Shown: one piece after another, positions 1 to 31,060 of the stretch
Layout of the letters: each line of letters opens with the position of its first letter
Numbering within the stretch: position 1 is the first letter of the stretch
NCBI RefSeq assembly: GCF_021018895.1
Contig: NC_079384.1
Location: 8,612,140-8,676,139 of the forward strand
Reading direction: 5' to 3'
DNA: 64,000 nt
From: Seriola aureovittata
Lineage: Eukaryota > Chordata > Actinopteri > Carangiformes > Carangidae
Made by a program: the position numbers and the translations under genes
Notes under the pieces: model-generated
Told to the model about the DNA's origin: nothing
The model's input: the letters and a program-made list of their open reading frames with translations, nothing else
Databases searched by the model: none

Positions 1-20120
<20,120 letters not shown>

Positions 20121-22925
20121 ACAGCAGGAGGAAGAGAGCGGACAGGGTGGTAGCAAGAAGGGAGGGAGTGATTTAGGAAGGTAGCTATCACAGGTTGCAC
20201 CTCAATACTCTCAGCTTGCCTCCTTGCCTTGCACCTTTTCTTGGACTGATCTCGATTCTCAGATTAGCTGGAATGCAGAGGATTTGGGGATATCGCTCTT
20301 TCCTCTTAATTCACAGAAGGGCAAAGAGATCTGCGGCAGAGGGAGGACAAACTGACATTATTGAGCTGCACCCTGCTTCTTTAGACTCAGGGTGGGTAGA
20401 GAGGTTTTCTCCCATTCTCACAGGTATAAAGGAGGGAGGGAGGAATGTAACCACCTGTAATACCACTGGATTAAGGTGATATTAGATGAAAAAAAAGAGG
20501 AGGTTTCTGTTTAATGTTTCTATCTTTGTTACCGCCTGTATAAAAGTGAGATAGGACGTGTGAAAGGAGGGACTTTTAGCCTTTTTTTTCTCCCTGAGCT
20601 GCAGAGAGAGGGGGACAGCAGCCATGTCTTCTTCTATGATGTTCTATGATGGAATGGAGAAAGAGAGAGGACAGGGGGAAGAAAAAAGGAAAGTGATGGG
20701 GTTATTTTGCATTGTGTATGTGCTTGTATGTAGTCTGTAGTGTCCAGATATTATCTAGCAAGCACTCGCAACTCGGGCTCCAGAAAGGTAAAAAAAAAAA
20801 GGGGGAGAATCACAGAAGATGGGTTACTTCAGTCTCCAGACTGGTGGAGACTGGAAAACACTTTTTATTGATTTACAACTGTTGATGTTTTGTTGAATTT
20901 TTTTTTTGTATTAAGTGTAAAAAAACACAAAAACAAGTTGCTTGGAACGTCACCAATGCCTTTAAGGGGTTCTTAAAGGGATGTCGTGCCCATCAAAATT
21001 TTTATTTGATGACTGCAAGATGATTTAAAGCCGAATACGAATCCACAGAATGTTTGTAAAGGCAAGAGACTCCGTTCTAAAAGAAAAATTCAGCTGGGAT
21101 GAGGAGGAGAAACGTTTGTGAGGACATGTACAAATACAAAATACAAAAAAAAAAGAAAAAAGAAAAAAAAAATGCTTTCTGGCATCCATGACATATTGAG
21201 TATCTAAACAACATAGGTGTCTATGGGAGTCACTCCAATGCATGAAATAGATGTACAAAAAAAAACCATTTGTAAACATGACCAAACACATTTGAAATGT
21301 ACCGTACCTGTCCAAGTTTCACTGGCATTTAAGATCACTTGTCCCACATTTTTGATCTTTACTGTACATATTTATGGGAATATTAAAAACAAAAACAAGT
21401 CATTTGGTTTTATAGAGTAACAAAGATAATGATAGTAATTTTGATATATTCAAATGAGTATTGACTTCAAGATTTAGAGCGACAACTCCGACTGCATTTT
21501 CTATAGGTGTCAATATTACCTTAACTAATCCTGATGTAATTGTTGTTGTAATCATGTTCACATTTTCTTGCGAGAAGAAAAGGGCCCACTTTTGACTGTA
21601 CAAAAAAATAGATGATAAAAAAAAACAAACTGTTGCATTGTCAGGTATGGTGTGTGTTCAAGGTATTAATGATTATTAATAAGGGATTATTAATAATTGT
21701 TAATGATTTATGTATGTGTGTCGAGCGGTAAAGTCTAGTTATATGGCCACTTTTTTTAGACAACAAAACAATTGAATTTTAAAAGACACTCCTACAACAG
21801 CGACACCCCACTATTCACATGAACTCTGACCTCCTCCTCTGGACTCTTATAGGAAAAAAAAAAAAAAAAAAAGATTTTAAAATTGGCCACTGGAATGTAA
21901 ATGCTGGTTTTCCCTTGTATTTATTTGTTTTCAGTTCAGGAATAAGTTTTCCACACAGATGCTCAGAGAGGAAGCATGGAGAGAAAAAAAATAGAGAGAG
22001 AGAGAGTGCAAAATCCGTGTTGATAATCTGACTGCTGAAGGGTGCAGCATGCAACCAGTGCAACAAGCTGGAAGTGTGTGAAGAAGAGGGAGAGAAAGAA
22101 GAAGAAGAAGTGAGGGAGGGAGGACGGGCGTCGACTGAGCTGCTGTGAACGTGCACCCTCTTGTGCCGGCACAGCAGCAGTGACCGGAGCAGCCCGTCCT
22201 CACAGATACAGACAGACACCAATCAGTGTTTCATGAGCAGGAGGCACATGATGCTCCTGAGGCCACAAGGTTTTGCTCTCTGTTCTTGTGGGCTGTGATT
22301 TTCTTGAGGGAGCTCACAAACAACTGGACTTTTTTTTTTTTTTTTGTTTGTTTGTTCGGTTTTTGTTTTGTTTTTTTAAACAATTTTAATTTAAAAAAAA
22401 AAAATAAGAAAAAAGATAATCACCCTGCTGTTTGTATGACTCAGAAACACCAGCTCAAGACAATTCCCTGTATAACCTACTACTTTATGCTTGGTTGGAA
22501 TCTCAGTGCATGCATAAACTCCTTATATAAACTAAGACTGGCGGGTTCGGGACGGCCTTCGTGTTGGGGAAGTCAGTGTGGTAGTGTTTGTAGACGGGTT
22601 GTTGTCAGTGTCAGAGGCTGTGGCGAGAGCAGGGGAGTCTCAGTGTCTGCGCCATGCCTGAATGAAGGATGAAGACGAAGAAGAAGCAACACAGGAAGCA
22701 ACACAGGCTCATCTGTGTATTACAGAGTTTTTGTTTGTTTTGTTTTTTTGTGGAGGGGGAGGGGGGAGGGGTGGGGGGGGTTGAAATCCTTATTAAACAT
22801 TCAAATCAAGCAAATCCAAGCTTGAGGAGGAGAAGGAAGAAGGGTCTTAACACATGTATTGGAAAAGAAATGGGGTGCTTTAAAAAGTAATTTAAAAAAA
22901 AGATAATAAATTGATATTAACACAT
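20121..22925 (+). other. taok2: taok2 beta 3' UTR
   Basis: Long GC-poor trailer with purine-rich patches, poly-A and poly-T runs (21849-21870, 22330-22345) and CT/GA stretches. ATTAAA (22792-22797) and AATAAA (22905-22910) are the best end signals, giving a UTR of about 2.7-2.8 kb. Long 3' UTRs are usual for this neuronally expressed kinase family. The frames within it are short and unrelated to anything recognised. Confidence 0.6.
22905..22910 (+). terminator. Candidate taok2 polyadenylation signal
   Basis: Canonical AATAAA about 2.8 kb after the beta stop codon and just before repeat-rich spacer. An ATTAAA at 22792-22797 is the alternative. Confidence 0.5.
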
Positions 22926-22984
22926 TAATTTGTCTGGATTTGAAATACTTTGCTCTGATGACAATATAATGAAGATGTTTTTTA

Positions 22985-23260
22985 CAGGGCTGCAACTAAC
23001 TTCTTTTAGAGTTGAAACAAGATAAGTCAATTGACAGAAGTTAATTCTTCATTCAAACCAATTTTTCTAAAGATAAAAATACCAAATGTGAACATTTGCT
23101 GTTTCTGACTGCTGACTGTTTGATCTGACAATGTCAACCTGGGCTTTGGGAAACTGTGAAGAAGTTATTGTTGTGTTGTTTTTCTTTAAATCCAGAATAT
23201 AATCAACAGATTAATCTATAACAAAAATAATCATTAGCTGCAACATTAAATTATTCTACT
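22985..23260 (+). repeat. Dispersed 'GGGCTGCAACTAA' repeat, copy 1
   Basis: Starts GGGCTGCAACTAACTTC, then has an ATTGACAG-type ATTAATC-like stretch, a middle section mentioning GGCTTTGGGAAACTGTG, and closes with CAACAGATTAATC...CATTAGCTGCAAC. Head and tail are inverted versions of the same phrase, typical of this fish family. Confidence 0.6.
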
Positions 23261-23349
23261 TATCAGTCAGTCTGCCTGTTATTTTTTAGTAATATGAAAT
23301 CTAGTAGGAAAATAGTGCAAATGTTTGATGATGGGCATTAATCCTTGTG

Positions 23350-23460
23350 TAGGGCAACAACTAATGATTATTTTATTATTGATCAACATTTTCTCAATTT
23401 CTCAATGAATTATTTGTCCATAATATGACAGAAATTGAAAGGAAAAAAAATTAAAATATA

Positions 23461-23505
<45 letters not shown>

Positions 23506-23720
23506 TCAGTGCAATTTTTCACAGCATAAACATTAAAATATATTAATTTATTTTATTTATCAGATATTCAGTTTGCATTTCAGAAGCTGGAACCAGTAGA
23601 TTTGGGGGATTTTAACTTAAAAGTGGCTCAAATTATTATTCAATCATAAAAGTAGCTGCTAGTAAATTTTGATCTCTTGACTAATCAATTAATCCAGCAA
23701 TCTTTCAGGTTTAGTTTATT
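23350..23720 (+). repeat. Dispersed 'GGGCAACAACTAATGATTATTTT' repeat, copy 2, with (AT)n insertion
   Basis: Begins AGGGCAACAACTAATGATTA and includes TTCTCAATTTCTCAATGAAT, AGATATTCAGTTTGCATTTC and GAAGCTGGAACC. It ends in GACTAATCAATTAATCCAGC. An AT dinucleotide tract at 23466-23513 interrupts it. The AGATATTCA core is shared with copies at 26040-26420 and 37525-37815. Confidence 0.65.
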
Positions 23721-23949
23721 GTTTATTATAGATTCTCACTCCTTGGAATTATAAATAGGCTAATAACACTATCATATTCATATATTATCTTCTTATCCGT
23801 ATTTATATAACGCAAACGCAATTATCCTGATCTATTTCTCATCTATTGTGTGTGTATCCTGAGCTGCTATTCGTCCTGTGTACTATATCTGACTCTGACA
23901 TCATTATTATGGGCTGACTGGGAGGATCTGTGCGCACTGCCCTTTAAGA

Positions 23950-24981
23950 TGCGTCTGTCATCTCTCCCTTAATGGAAAGTCATTCTGGCTGTTTTCTGCG
24001 GTGCGGGAGATCTGTTCCAGCTGGCCTGAGGAAGAAAGAAAAAAAAAAAAACACTGTAGTGCATTTTGTGTCGGCCGAAAATCCCAGGAAGGAAGGGGAG
24101 AGGACAGGCTCCGCCGAGGGAGACGGAAATGAGAGGGGGGTGTCCAAAGAGGAAACCCTATCCCTTTAAGAGCAAGTGGGACATAGCGGTGCGAGGAAAG
24201 GAGAGGAGGGGGAGAAGAAAGAGGAATTAAAAAAGAAAAGGAAGAAAGAGACAGGGAGGGAGGAGGGAGAGCGGGCGATAAAAAAAGAAAGATGACATCC
24301 TCGCAGCTGAACGGCCGAGGTGGAGCGATAGGCTGCGGCCCGGCGAGAGCGCCGCTCGCCGGGGTCAGGGCTTGAATCCAACAGCGAGGCTTCGACAAAC
24401 ACCCGATTGGCCTATTGGGGGAAATCGGAAAAATAGATTCATAAATTAAAAACAAAGCATGACCTGCTGTGCTACCAGATGCGTGTGTTATAACCCATAT
24501 TTGTTCTCTTGCGTAAAAATGCATTTATTTCACGTAGAATTGTTTATGTTTATTGCTAAAGTGTGATACTGTAATATGCGATTTTCTTTTTGGTTTTTGA
24601 GAGCAGTTTTGTTGGGTGATGTTGCGTTTCAGTGAGATTAGTGTTTAATGAATTAAAGTTAGAAACCAAAGTCAAAGAGAAACAGGCCATTATTGGACCT
24701 GGCCTGCTCCACTCCTGCCTGTGTACGGCAGCCTGCGTTAGTCAACAGCTGCGTGCATTTTAATTGACAGCATTAGGCTACCTCAATGAGAAAAGCATAT
24801 TTTTGCAGACGACTTTATTCACGTTTTTCAAGAGAATCCAGGAGCCCGTCGTTTCTGCTGCAGGACAGGCGACTGTTTGCGCCTCAATCATCATCGGTGG
24901 GCCGATCAAAACAATGCAAAGGCTGCGGTCCTCGATCTCAATCAGGAGCTGACTTTATAATCTCCATCGCTGTGGCGCAAA
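23950..24981 (+). promoter_or_regulatory. maz: Probable maz promoter and 5' UTR
   Basis: Composition changes sharply here from AT-rich repeats to GC-rich, CpG-containing DNA (about 24070-24370), with long GA/GGAGG purine runs (24180-24280). This is the kind of CpG-rich, TATA-less region that usually holds the start of a housekeeping transcription factor gene. Several short upstream frames precede the ATG at 24982. The exact start site and any upstream non-coding exon cannot be fixed. Confidence 0.45.
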
Positions 24982-27900
24982 ATGGATGCTGCTTGGAGCA
25001 ATTTTCTCTTCCAGGTAGGCTTGTTGAGCAGGCATTATTGGCCCTTGTGTTTCTCTCTGCTTCTCATTTTTACTGCGCGCCTTTTCTCACAGGCCACTCA
25101 GTGGGTGTCCTGCAGTCCTCACATCTTGTATGACAACGTAGCACCTTCAAGATAATGCTGTGACTTGTGTTTACTTTTGGTGATGGCCTTCTACTTGCTT
25201 CTCCAGAATACTCCCACCCAAAACCAAGTGGAGGGGAGCCTCCAATCAGAGCTCATGCCAGTGCATACGAGTTCTCCCCAAACCCCACCCACAGAGCACA
25301 TAGCACAGCCTCCTTCAACTGTGGACACTGCTGCTCTCAGTGAGGAACCCCTGCCTGGTGAGGGACACTGCACTGCACTCTGCACCTGTGGAGCTGATGA
25401 GAGTGAAAAACATCAGTGAAATCTGATTTGGATAATCCAGTGTCTGTGCTGAACTCAGTCAGGTGATAAAAGCCCGGTAGAGACAGATGGAAAGACGGGA
25501 CACATGGAGGGAATGTCCATAAGAGATGTGAATCTTATAAGCGTCTGAATACCAAAATGTGAAATGTAATCACTTCTAAACACTTCAGAAACTATCTGTC
25601 TGACTGTACATGGTCTGAATTCCCCTCGCTGAAATGTTCAGAGGTCAGGTTCAAGTGCCTGATGTTCAAAAACAATTAGACAAGCAAATTGCTTCGATTC
25701 TACAAGTTCAATTTGGATCTAAAAATTCAAGTAAAGTCAAAAAGTCCACTCGATGAAATTGTATTTTGCAAATACAGACACCAAAATTCAATGTTCAGGA
25801 TATGATAGACAAGCAGTCATCCAGCACATGACACGTTCAACAGCATTGTAATGTTTCTTGATATTAATGTGTTCAGTATATCTATATATATATATATATG
25901 TATATATAATCATTGTTATTAAACCCTAATACTTTTACTTTTCCACACTAAGAAATTTCCTAACTTAAATATTTGAATAAACCCATGTAACCTTGCTGTA
26001 CATTGACATTTAAGTAACCAAACAAGATTAAGCCTTGGTGATTAGCAGAGCTGCAGCCTATGATTACATTGGAGACAGTTAGTCAATTAATCTGTTAGTC
26101 ATAGTTACAGACATAAAAATAACAGCAGTTTTGTTGTTGCAAAACTTTATTTTTGCAACAACAAAACTTTTCTACCTCTCCACTGTGAATGTTTTCAAGT
26201 TCCTCTAATCAGTCCGTTGCTTAATCTTTGAATTGAGCCCAACATATTTTCAAACAGCTGGTTTTGTATAAAACCCAAAGATATTCAATTCACAGTGATA
26301 GAAAACACAGGGAAGCAGCAACTTTTTGAGAAGCTGAATGTTTGACTGTCTGCTTGATAAATGACTTAAATGATTCATTACTACATTGTTCTGCTAATGA
26401 TTTTAGTATTAGTTTTCCGTTGTGCCTTGAACTGAATATTACCAACACAATTGAGTTGGAAATAGATGCTCTATTTGCTGTATCTCAACTTTTTACTGAT
26501 TCTTCAGTATCAGCCATTTATCCTTCTCCTGATCGTGTCATATCATAGTTTCCTTTTCAATGGAATTGTTGTTATTAGAAAATCACGTCTTTGAAAATAC
26601 ATAATCATCTTTCTCTCTTTCTGTTTTGTCTCCCGCCTCCCTCTGGTCCAGTGAAGCCAGTGTCTCGGCCGACCCGCGTGCCCCACATCTGTGCCATCTG
26701 CAACAAGCAGTTCAAGAACAACTACAACCTGCGGCGGCACCAGTCGGTCCACACTGGGGTACGCATGAAGGACAGGGCCAGAGAGCAGGCGGAGGGGGCA
26801 AAGGAGGGAGCAGCCGGCCAGGTGGCGGTGGCGGTGGCGGCCCCGTCGGTGATGGCGGTGGGGGCCGGAGGGAGGGCGGAGAGGCCCACTGTTCCCCTCT
26901 CCCTGCTACACCTCTCCGCGCCTCCCCCTCTCGCCCCTCCCGGCGTGCTGGTGGGTGCACAGCAGCCTCCCCTGGGTAGTCAGGATGGTGAAGGGGTTGC
27001 CATGCCAAACGTAATGGCTAGTGTTAACCCCCATGCTCCGCCTCCTGCTGCTGTCGTCATGGCCACAGGGGCGACAGTACAGGTGGGTCAGGGCCTTGTG
27101 GAGATGGCTGTCGACAACCCCAAACCTTCAAGCATGTTGTTTCTTAAGCTGCTTGGCCATGAAGATGGTTAAACCAACTTCTTTTACAGTTTGGGACTGT
27201 GTGTCACCTGCTTGGTATAATTTCATTTTAATGAAAGTCTCCTGTGTGTTACATTTGACTAAATATCAATGTAAAAATCATTGGTTCAGGGACCAGTAAA
27301 TTCCAGTGATTGGCACTGGTCCCCAGTTTGAGAAACACTGTGCTAGAAGCCCCCCACGCTCCCCTGCATGTTCTCTGTAACACAAACAGTGTGAAAGCAG
27401 ATAAAGACTTAACGTCCAGCAGGAAGTAGTCAGTCATGCAACTTTGGTGCAAATCAGGCAAAAAATATCTGTGTGCATTTGCATGGTTTCAACAAAAGAT
27501 ATAAAAATATGAAAATGTTGACACTGAATGTATTTCTCTTTGTGTATATAACGGCAGATCTGTGTGGAAAATGCTTCCCATCTAAACTCTGGAGTGTGTT
27601 TATCTGCTTGTCTGTTTTGTCTCAGCGGCCCACAAACCCCAACCCAAACCCGGTGAGAAAGAACCACGCCTGCGAGACGTGTGGGAAGGCCTTCCGCGAC
27701 GTCTACCATCTCAACCGCCACCGCCTGTCCCACTCGGACGAGAAGCCGTTCTCCTGTCCCATCTGCCAGCAGCGCTTCAAGAGGAAGGACCGCATGAGCC
27801 ACCATGTGCGCTCGCACCAGGGCGGTGTGGAAAAACCCTACGTCTGCCCCCACTGTGGCAAAGCGTTCTCCAGGTGATACTGTGAAACGGTTTAAGTTGT

Positions 27901-28259
27901 CACACTGTGTAAGGAGTTTAATGTGTACTACATTCTTCACCACCAATTGTTTCCTCTCTTTCTTCCCGAAGGCCTGACCATCTCAACAGTCACGTCAGAC
28001 AGGTGCACTCCTCAGAGAGACCCTTCAAATGCCCCGTACGTCATGTTCATCCTGCCAAATATCCTCACTGTACACGCCATCTGTTTTTAAGTCCATTCAT
28101 GTAAACAGTGAAGTCAAGGTCATTGGCTCATACATCACCTGACTCATACAGACATCTGTTGGCATGAGTAAATGACCTTTGAGAATATGAATATGAACTG
28201 AACTGGATAAAGCGAGACTCGTGACATGTGTGACAAACATACTTCATCACATACTGTAC

Positions 28260-28302
<43 letters not shown>

Positions 28303-29363
28303 TTATATGTTATTTTCCACAAAGAGTGGTTGAACAATGGTCATCATCTTCAGTGCGTCACTTGAACGCCGGCTGATTTAAATGTTATAAAATGTGAAAC
28401 TGAAAATTATATAAATCTCACACACGATTATTGACATTGCTTTTTGTTGACACATTTTTAATCTTTCCAGACTTTAAAAGTTGACTGTTGAAGAGCCCGT
28501 ACCTGTGCACAGCATTTAACTTTTTCTATATTTCTCAGTAATCACTCATCAGTCCCCTCCTCCTCTTTTTCAGACCTGTGAGTCCAGCTTTGCAACGAAG
28601 GATCGTTTGCGTGCGCATATGATTCGCCATGAGGAGAAGGTCCCCTGCCACATCTGTGGGAAGCTCCTGTCTGCTGCTTACATCACAGATCACATGAGGG
28701 TGCACAACCAGTCGCAGCACCACGCCTGCCATCTCTGTAACCGCAGTAAGTTTATGGTTAGGATGCTGAACGTGAACCACAAGGTCCTCAGTTCGAATCT
28801 GACTAGGAACCTTTGTTGCATCTCTCTCCCTTGTTTCTGTTTCATCCTTTGTCTCCCTTGATATCTAAAAATGTAATAATGATAAAACAGAAAGCAGAGC
28901 AGACGCACATAATTCCATGCTCACCTGTAATTGCTTGCTTGGATCTTTGTTTGGCTTAGCGCTGAGCGAACTTCTGCTCTAACGTCTCTCGCTGGAATAA
29001 CTCTCCTCTCCTCCATCAGGCTTCACCACACTGACGTACCTTCGTGTCCATGCCCAGAAGCACCATGGCCAGGAGTGGAAGGACAGTCCAGGGGGCTTTG
29101 GCGGCACAGCCTCTGGCGGCGTACTCGTCTGCCACTTGTGTGGCGTCCACTGCAAGACGCCCACCCAACTCCAGGGGCACATGGGCACCCATAGCAACAA
29201 CCAGGGTGCCCCGAGCCCCATCACCTCTAATGTGGCTGCCAGCAGCTCCGTCTCCCTTAGCAACATGGTGACAGCACCCACTGTGTATGTCACTGGTAAC
29301 ACGGTGGTGGACCTGCTTGTCACAGACTGCTCTAGCATTGCAGCACCGCAGCCCCACAGTTAG
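24982..29363 (+). CDS. maz: Myc-associated zinc finger protein (eight C2H2 fingers)
   Basis: Nuclear transcription factor binding GC-rich (GGGAGGG) promoter elements. Exons: 24982-25014, 25207-25357, 26652-27082, 27626-27873, 27972-28035, 28574-28745, 29020-29363; all phases join to 480 residues (human MAZ is about 480-490). It starts MDAAWSNFLFQ, like the short-start MAZ isoform and VEZF1. TVDTAALSE and TVPLSLLHL match MAZ linkers. Finger 1 is at 75-95, and fingers 2-6 lie between about 221 and 345, including CGKAFRDVYHLNRHRLSHSD. Finger 7 straddles the 28745/29020 junction and finger 8 is at 404-424 (CGVHCKTPTQLQGHMGTH). The last two fingers correspond to the human long-ended isoform, not the poly-Ala-ended one. 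The mammalian Ala/Pro-rich N-terminus is absent. Confidence 0.93.
26040..26420 (+). repeat. Dispersed fish repeat, copy 3 (maz intron)
   Basis: Contains GAGCTGCAGCCTATGATTA, GTTAGTCAATTAATCTGTTAG and AAAGATATTCAATTCACAGTG, followed by GGGAAGCAGCAACTTTTTGA. The order matches copies at 23350-23720 and 37525-37815, with a short unrelated hairpin near its start. Confidence 0.6.
26127..26168. repeat. Perfect 18-bp hairpin
   Basis: AGTTTTGTTGTTGCAAAA (26127-26144) is followed after 6 bases by its exact reverse complement (26151-26168). It lies inside the dispersed repeat in maz intron 2. Confidence 0.9.
28262..28303 (+). repeat. (AT)n then (GT)n microsatellite in maz intron 5
   Basis: About 16 AT units followed by GTGTGTGT, within the 538-base intron between exons 27972-28035 and 28574-28745. 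Confidence 0.9.
28747..28890 (+). mobile_element. tRNA-derived SINE abutting the maz exon 6 donor
   Basis: Only a few bases after the donor (CGCA|GTAAGT at 28746) comes TTATGGTTAGGATGCTGAAC, then GAACCACAAGGTCCTCAGTT and a B-box-like GTTCGAATC (28791-28799). TGACTAGGAACCTTTGTTGC and a pyrimidine-rich CTCTCTCCCTTGTTTCTG body follow, then an A/T-rich tail. This head-body-tail order is that of common teleost tRNA-derived SINEs. The copy is diverged and probably inactive. Confidence 0.75.
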
Positions 29364-29771
29364 CAATAGAGAGCGCAGCAATAACGACCTCAGTCCCTTA
29401 ACAGAGGGCAAGGTTAGAGAAGGTTGAAGTTACTCGTAGATGCTGATCCGGTTTCAGTTTTGTCATGTCCCCACTTATAGGTAAGGTTAGGATTAAGGGT
29501 GGGGGAGATTAACACCAGTCAGCGCTCAAGAGCAGTTTCACCTCAGAGCTGCAGAGCTGGAGCGTCGGAGAAACGGAGGAAAAAGAAGAGCTGTATTAAT
29601 AGAGCGATGAAGTCATGGAAAGAGGGACCTCTGTGGCTGCAGCAGGTTCACTGACACTAACGACAAACATGGATGTGTCGTCCAAATGTTCCTGAATGCT
29701 CTTGTGCATTTAAGACTCTAATGAAACTGTGGTATTGTGAGCATCTACTGTATTACTCTCCCCTCTCTGCC

Positions 29772-29807
<36 letters not shown>

Positions 29808-31060
29808 TTCTCTCTCCCCCTCTTCCCTCAACCCTGGCATTGGCTGCTCTCTGCAAGTGCACCAAGTACTGTATATCTCACACCAGCTCTGATCTTACCT
29901 CCATTTTGCCGCTCACTTACTGAGAATCCAAATGGCTTGCGTTAAAAAGAAGCAGTAGGGTGAGAGTAGCTCTAGGAAAACATAAGGAAGATACACATTA
30001 GAAGGGAAGTTGTGTGTTTGGGTGTGTGTAAGTCAGGGCTCTTCTAGCATGCTAGCGTGTTTGTCTACAAAACTAAAATCAACATTTGATTTGAAGCTGT
30101 AATGCTAGTTTATTAAGTTTCTAGAGGGCTGTTTCTAGATCAGGACAGAAGACCATACACGTTATGGTCCGTGTGTAATTGTATTGTGGGATGTACTTGT
30201 TAATTTGTTTCCTAAAAGTACACAGGTAAGAATAGAGTTGTGTTCAGGAGTGTCAAGCACCTTAAATTGTTATTGTTTGATTCAGTGAGGATCAAAATGG
30301 GTTTGAGATTTCTTGGATTTTCTTGCTCTGAGTCTTCCTCTCTGAGTCTGGCCATTTAAAAAAACAAAAAACAAACAAAAAACATAACTGCTAATCAACA
30401 ACACTTCAGCTTCTGACATGGCGATTCTTGCACCTGAGAACTACCTTTTGCATGAAAACAAGCTAGCTCAGTCATGCTTATTGTTAGGGAGCTGTCATAA
30501 CAAAAGAAACTTTTAGCAGTTCCACTAAGTTAGTTGGCTGTAAACAATGATATTTATAAAAGTGTTGATTTTATTCAGAAAACTTTTAACATCGTTGGCC
30601 ATTCATTTGATTGTAACGGTCATTGCCATAGTCCTTTGTTTTCTCTATGTACCAGTCCAATGAGTGACACTTATGCATTAGATTTAGTCATTTAACTCTC
30701 TGTATAGCACATAATGTTCTGAACGCAAGTCATTATCGTTCCACATTAATCATGTGAAGAATGGTCACTTGTCCATTGGATATTTTTTGGTTGCTTTGAG
30801 TTATATTGTGAGTGATGTGTGGTGTCAGGAAAGGGCTTATAAAGTCACAAGTCAGAAGTACAATGGCAGTTTGACAACACCACTAGGTATGCTGTAAACA
30901 AATCCTGGTTTTGTACTGGAGTGCTTTTTCAGTTTTGTGTTAATATGTTACCTTGACATTTGTAGAGTTGTTTCTTTCTTTCTTCCTTTTCTTTCTTTGG
31001 AAATGTGTTTTTCCTGTTGAGAAAAAGTAGTGATTTATTAAACAGTTAATTTTAGGTTTT
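29364..31060 (+). other. maz: maz 3' UTR (end uncertain)
   Basis: Trailer after the TAG at 29361-29363. It includes a CT-rich tract (29771-29816) and AT-rich sequence. ATTAAA at 31037-31042 is the most plausible end signal; no AATAAA lies nearby. The frames within it have no recognisable relatives. Confidence 0.5.
29771..29816 (+). repeat. (CT)n tract
   Basis: Nearly perfect CT dinucleotide run with two TTTC interruptions, in the maz trailer. Confidence 0.9.

Larger units (their letters stand above)
25358..26651 (+). other. maz intron 2 with dispersed repeat and hairpin
   Basis: Non-coding; contains an (AT)n tract (25882-25899), a dispersed repeat copy (26040-26420) and a perfect hairpin (26127-26168), each listed separately. 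Confidence 0.6.

Noticed and set aside
24764..25133. Upstream frames around the maz start (62 and 115 codons)
   Set aside because: They read across the 5' UTR and intron 1 with no relation to MAZ; MDAAWSNFLFQ plus a donor fits the family.
26626..27008. Alternative plus and minus frames over maz exon 3
   Set aside because: GC-rich shadows; the frame giving the ICAICNKQF finger is the real one.
28262..28303. (AT)n and other simple tracts as regulatory arrays or CRISPR
   Set aside because: Simple microsatellites with no spacer structure; host is a vertebrate.
28747..28820. A functional tRNA gene
   Set aside because: The B-box-like word lies in a diverged SINE head; no cloverleaf or proper 3' end can be formed.
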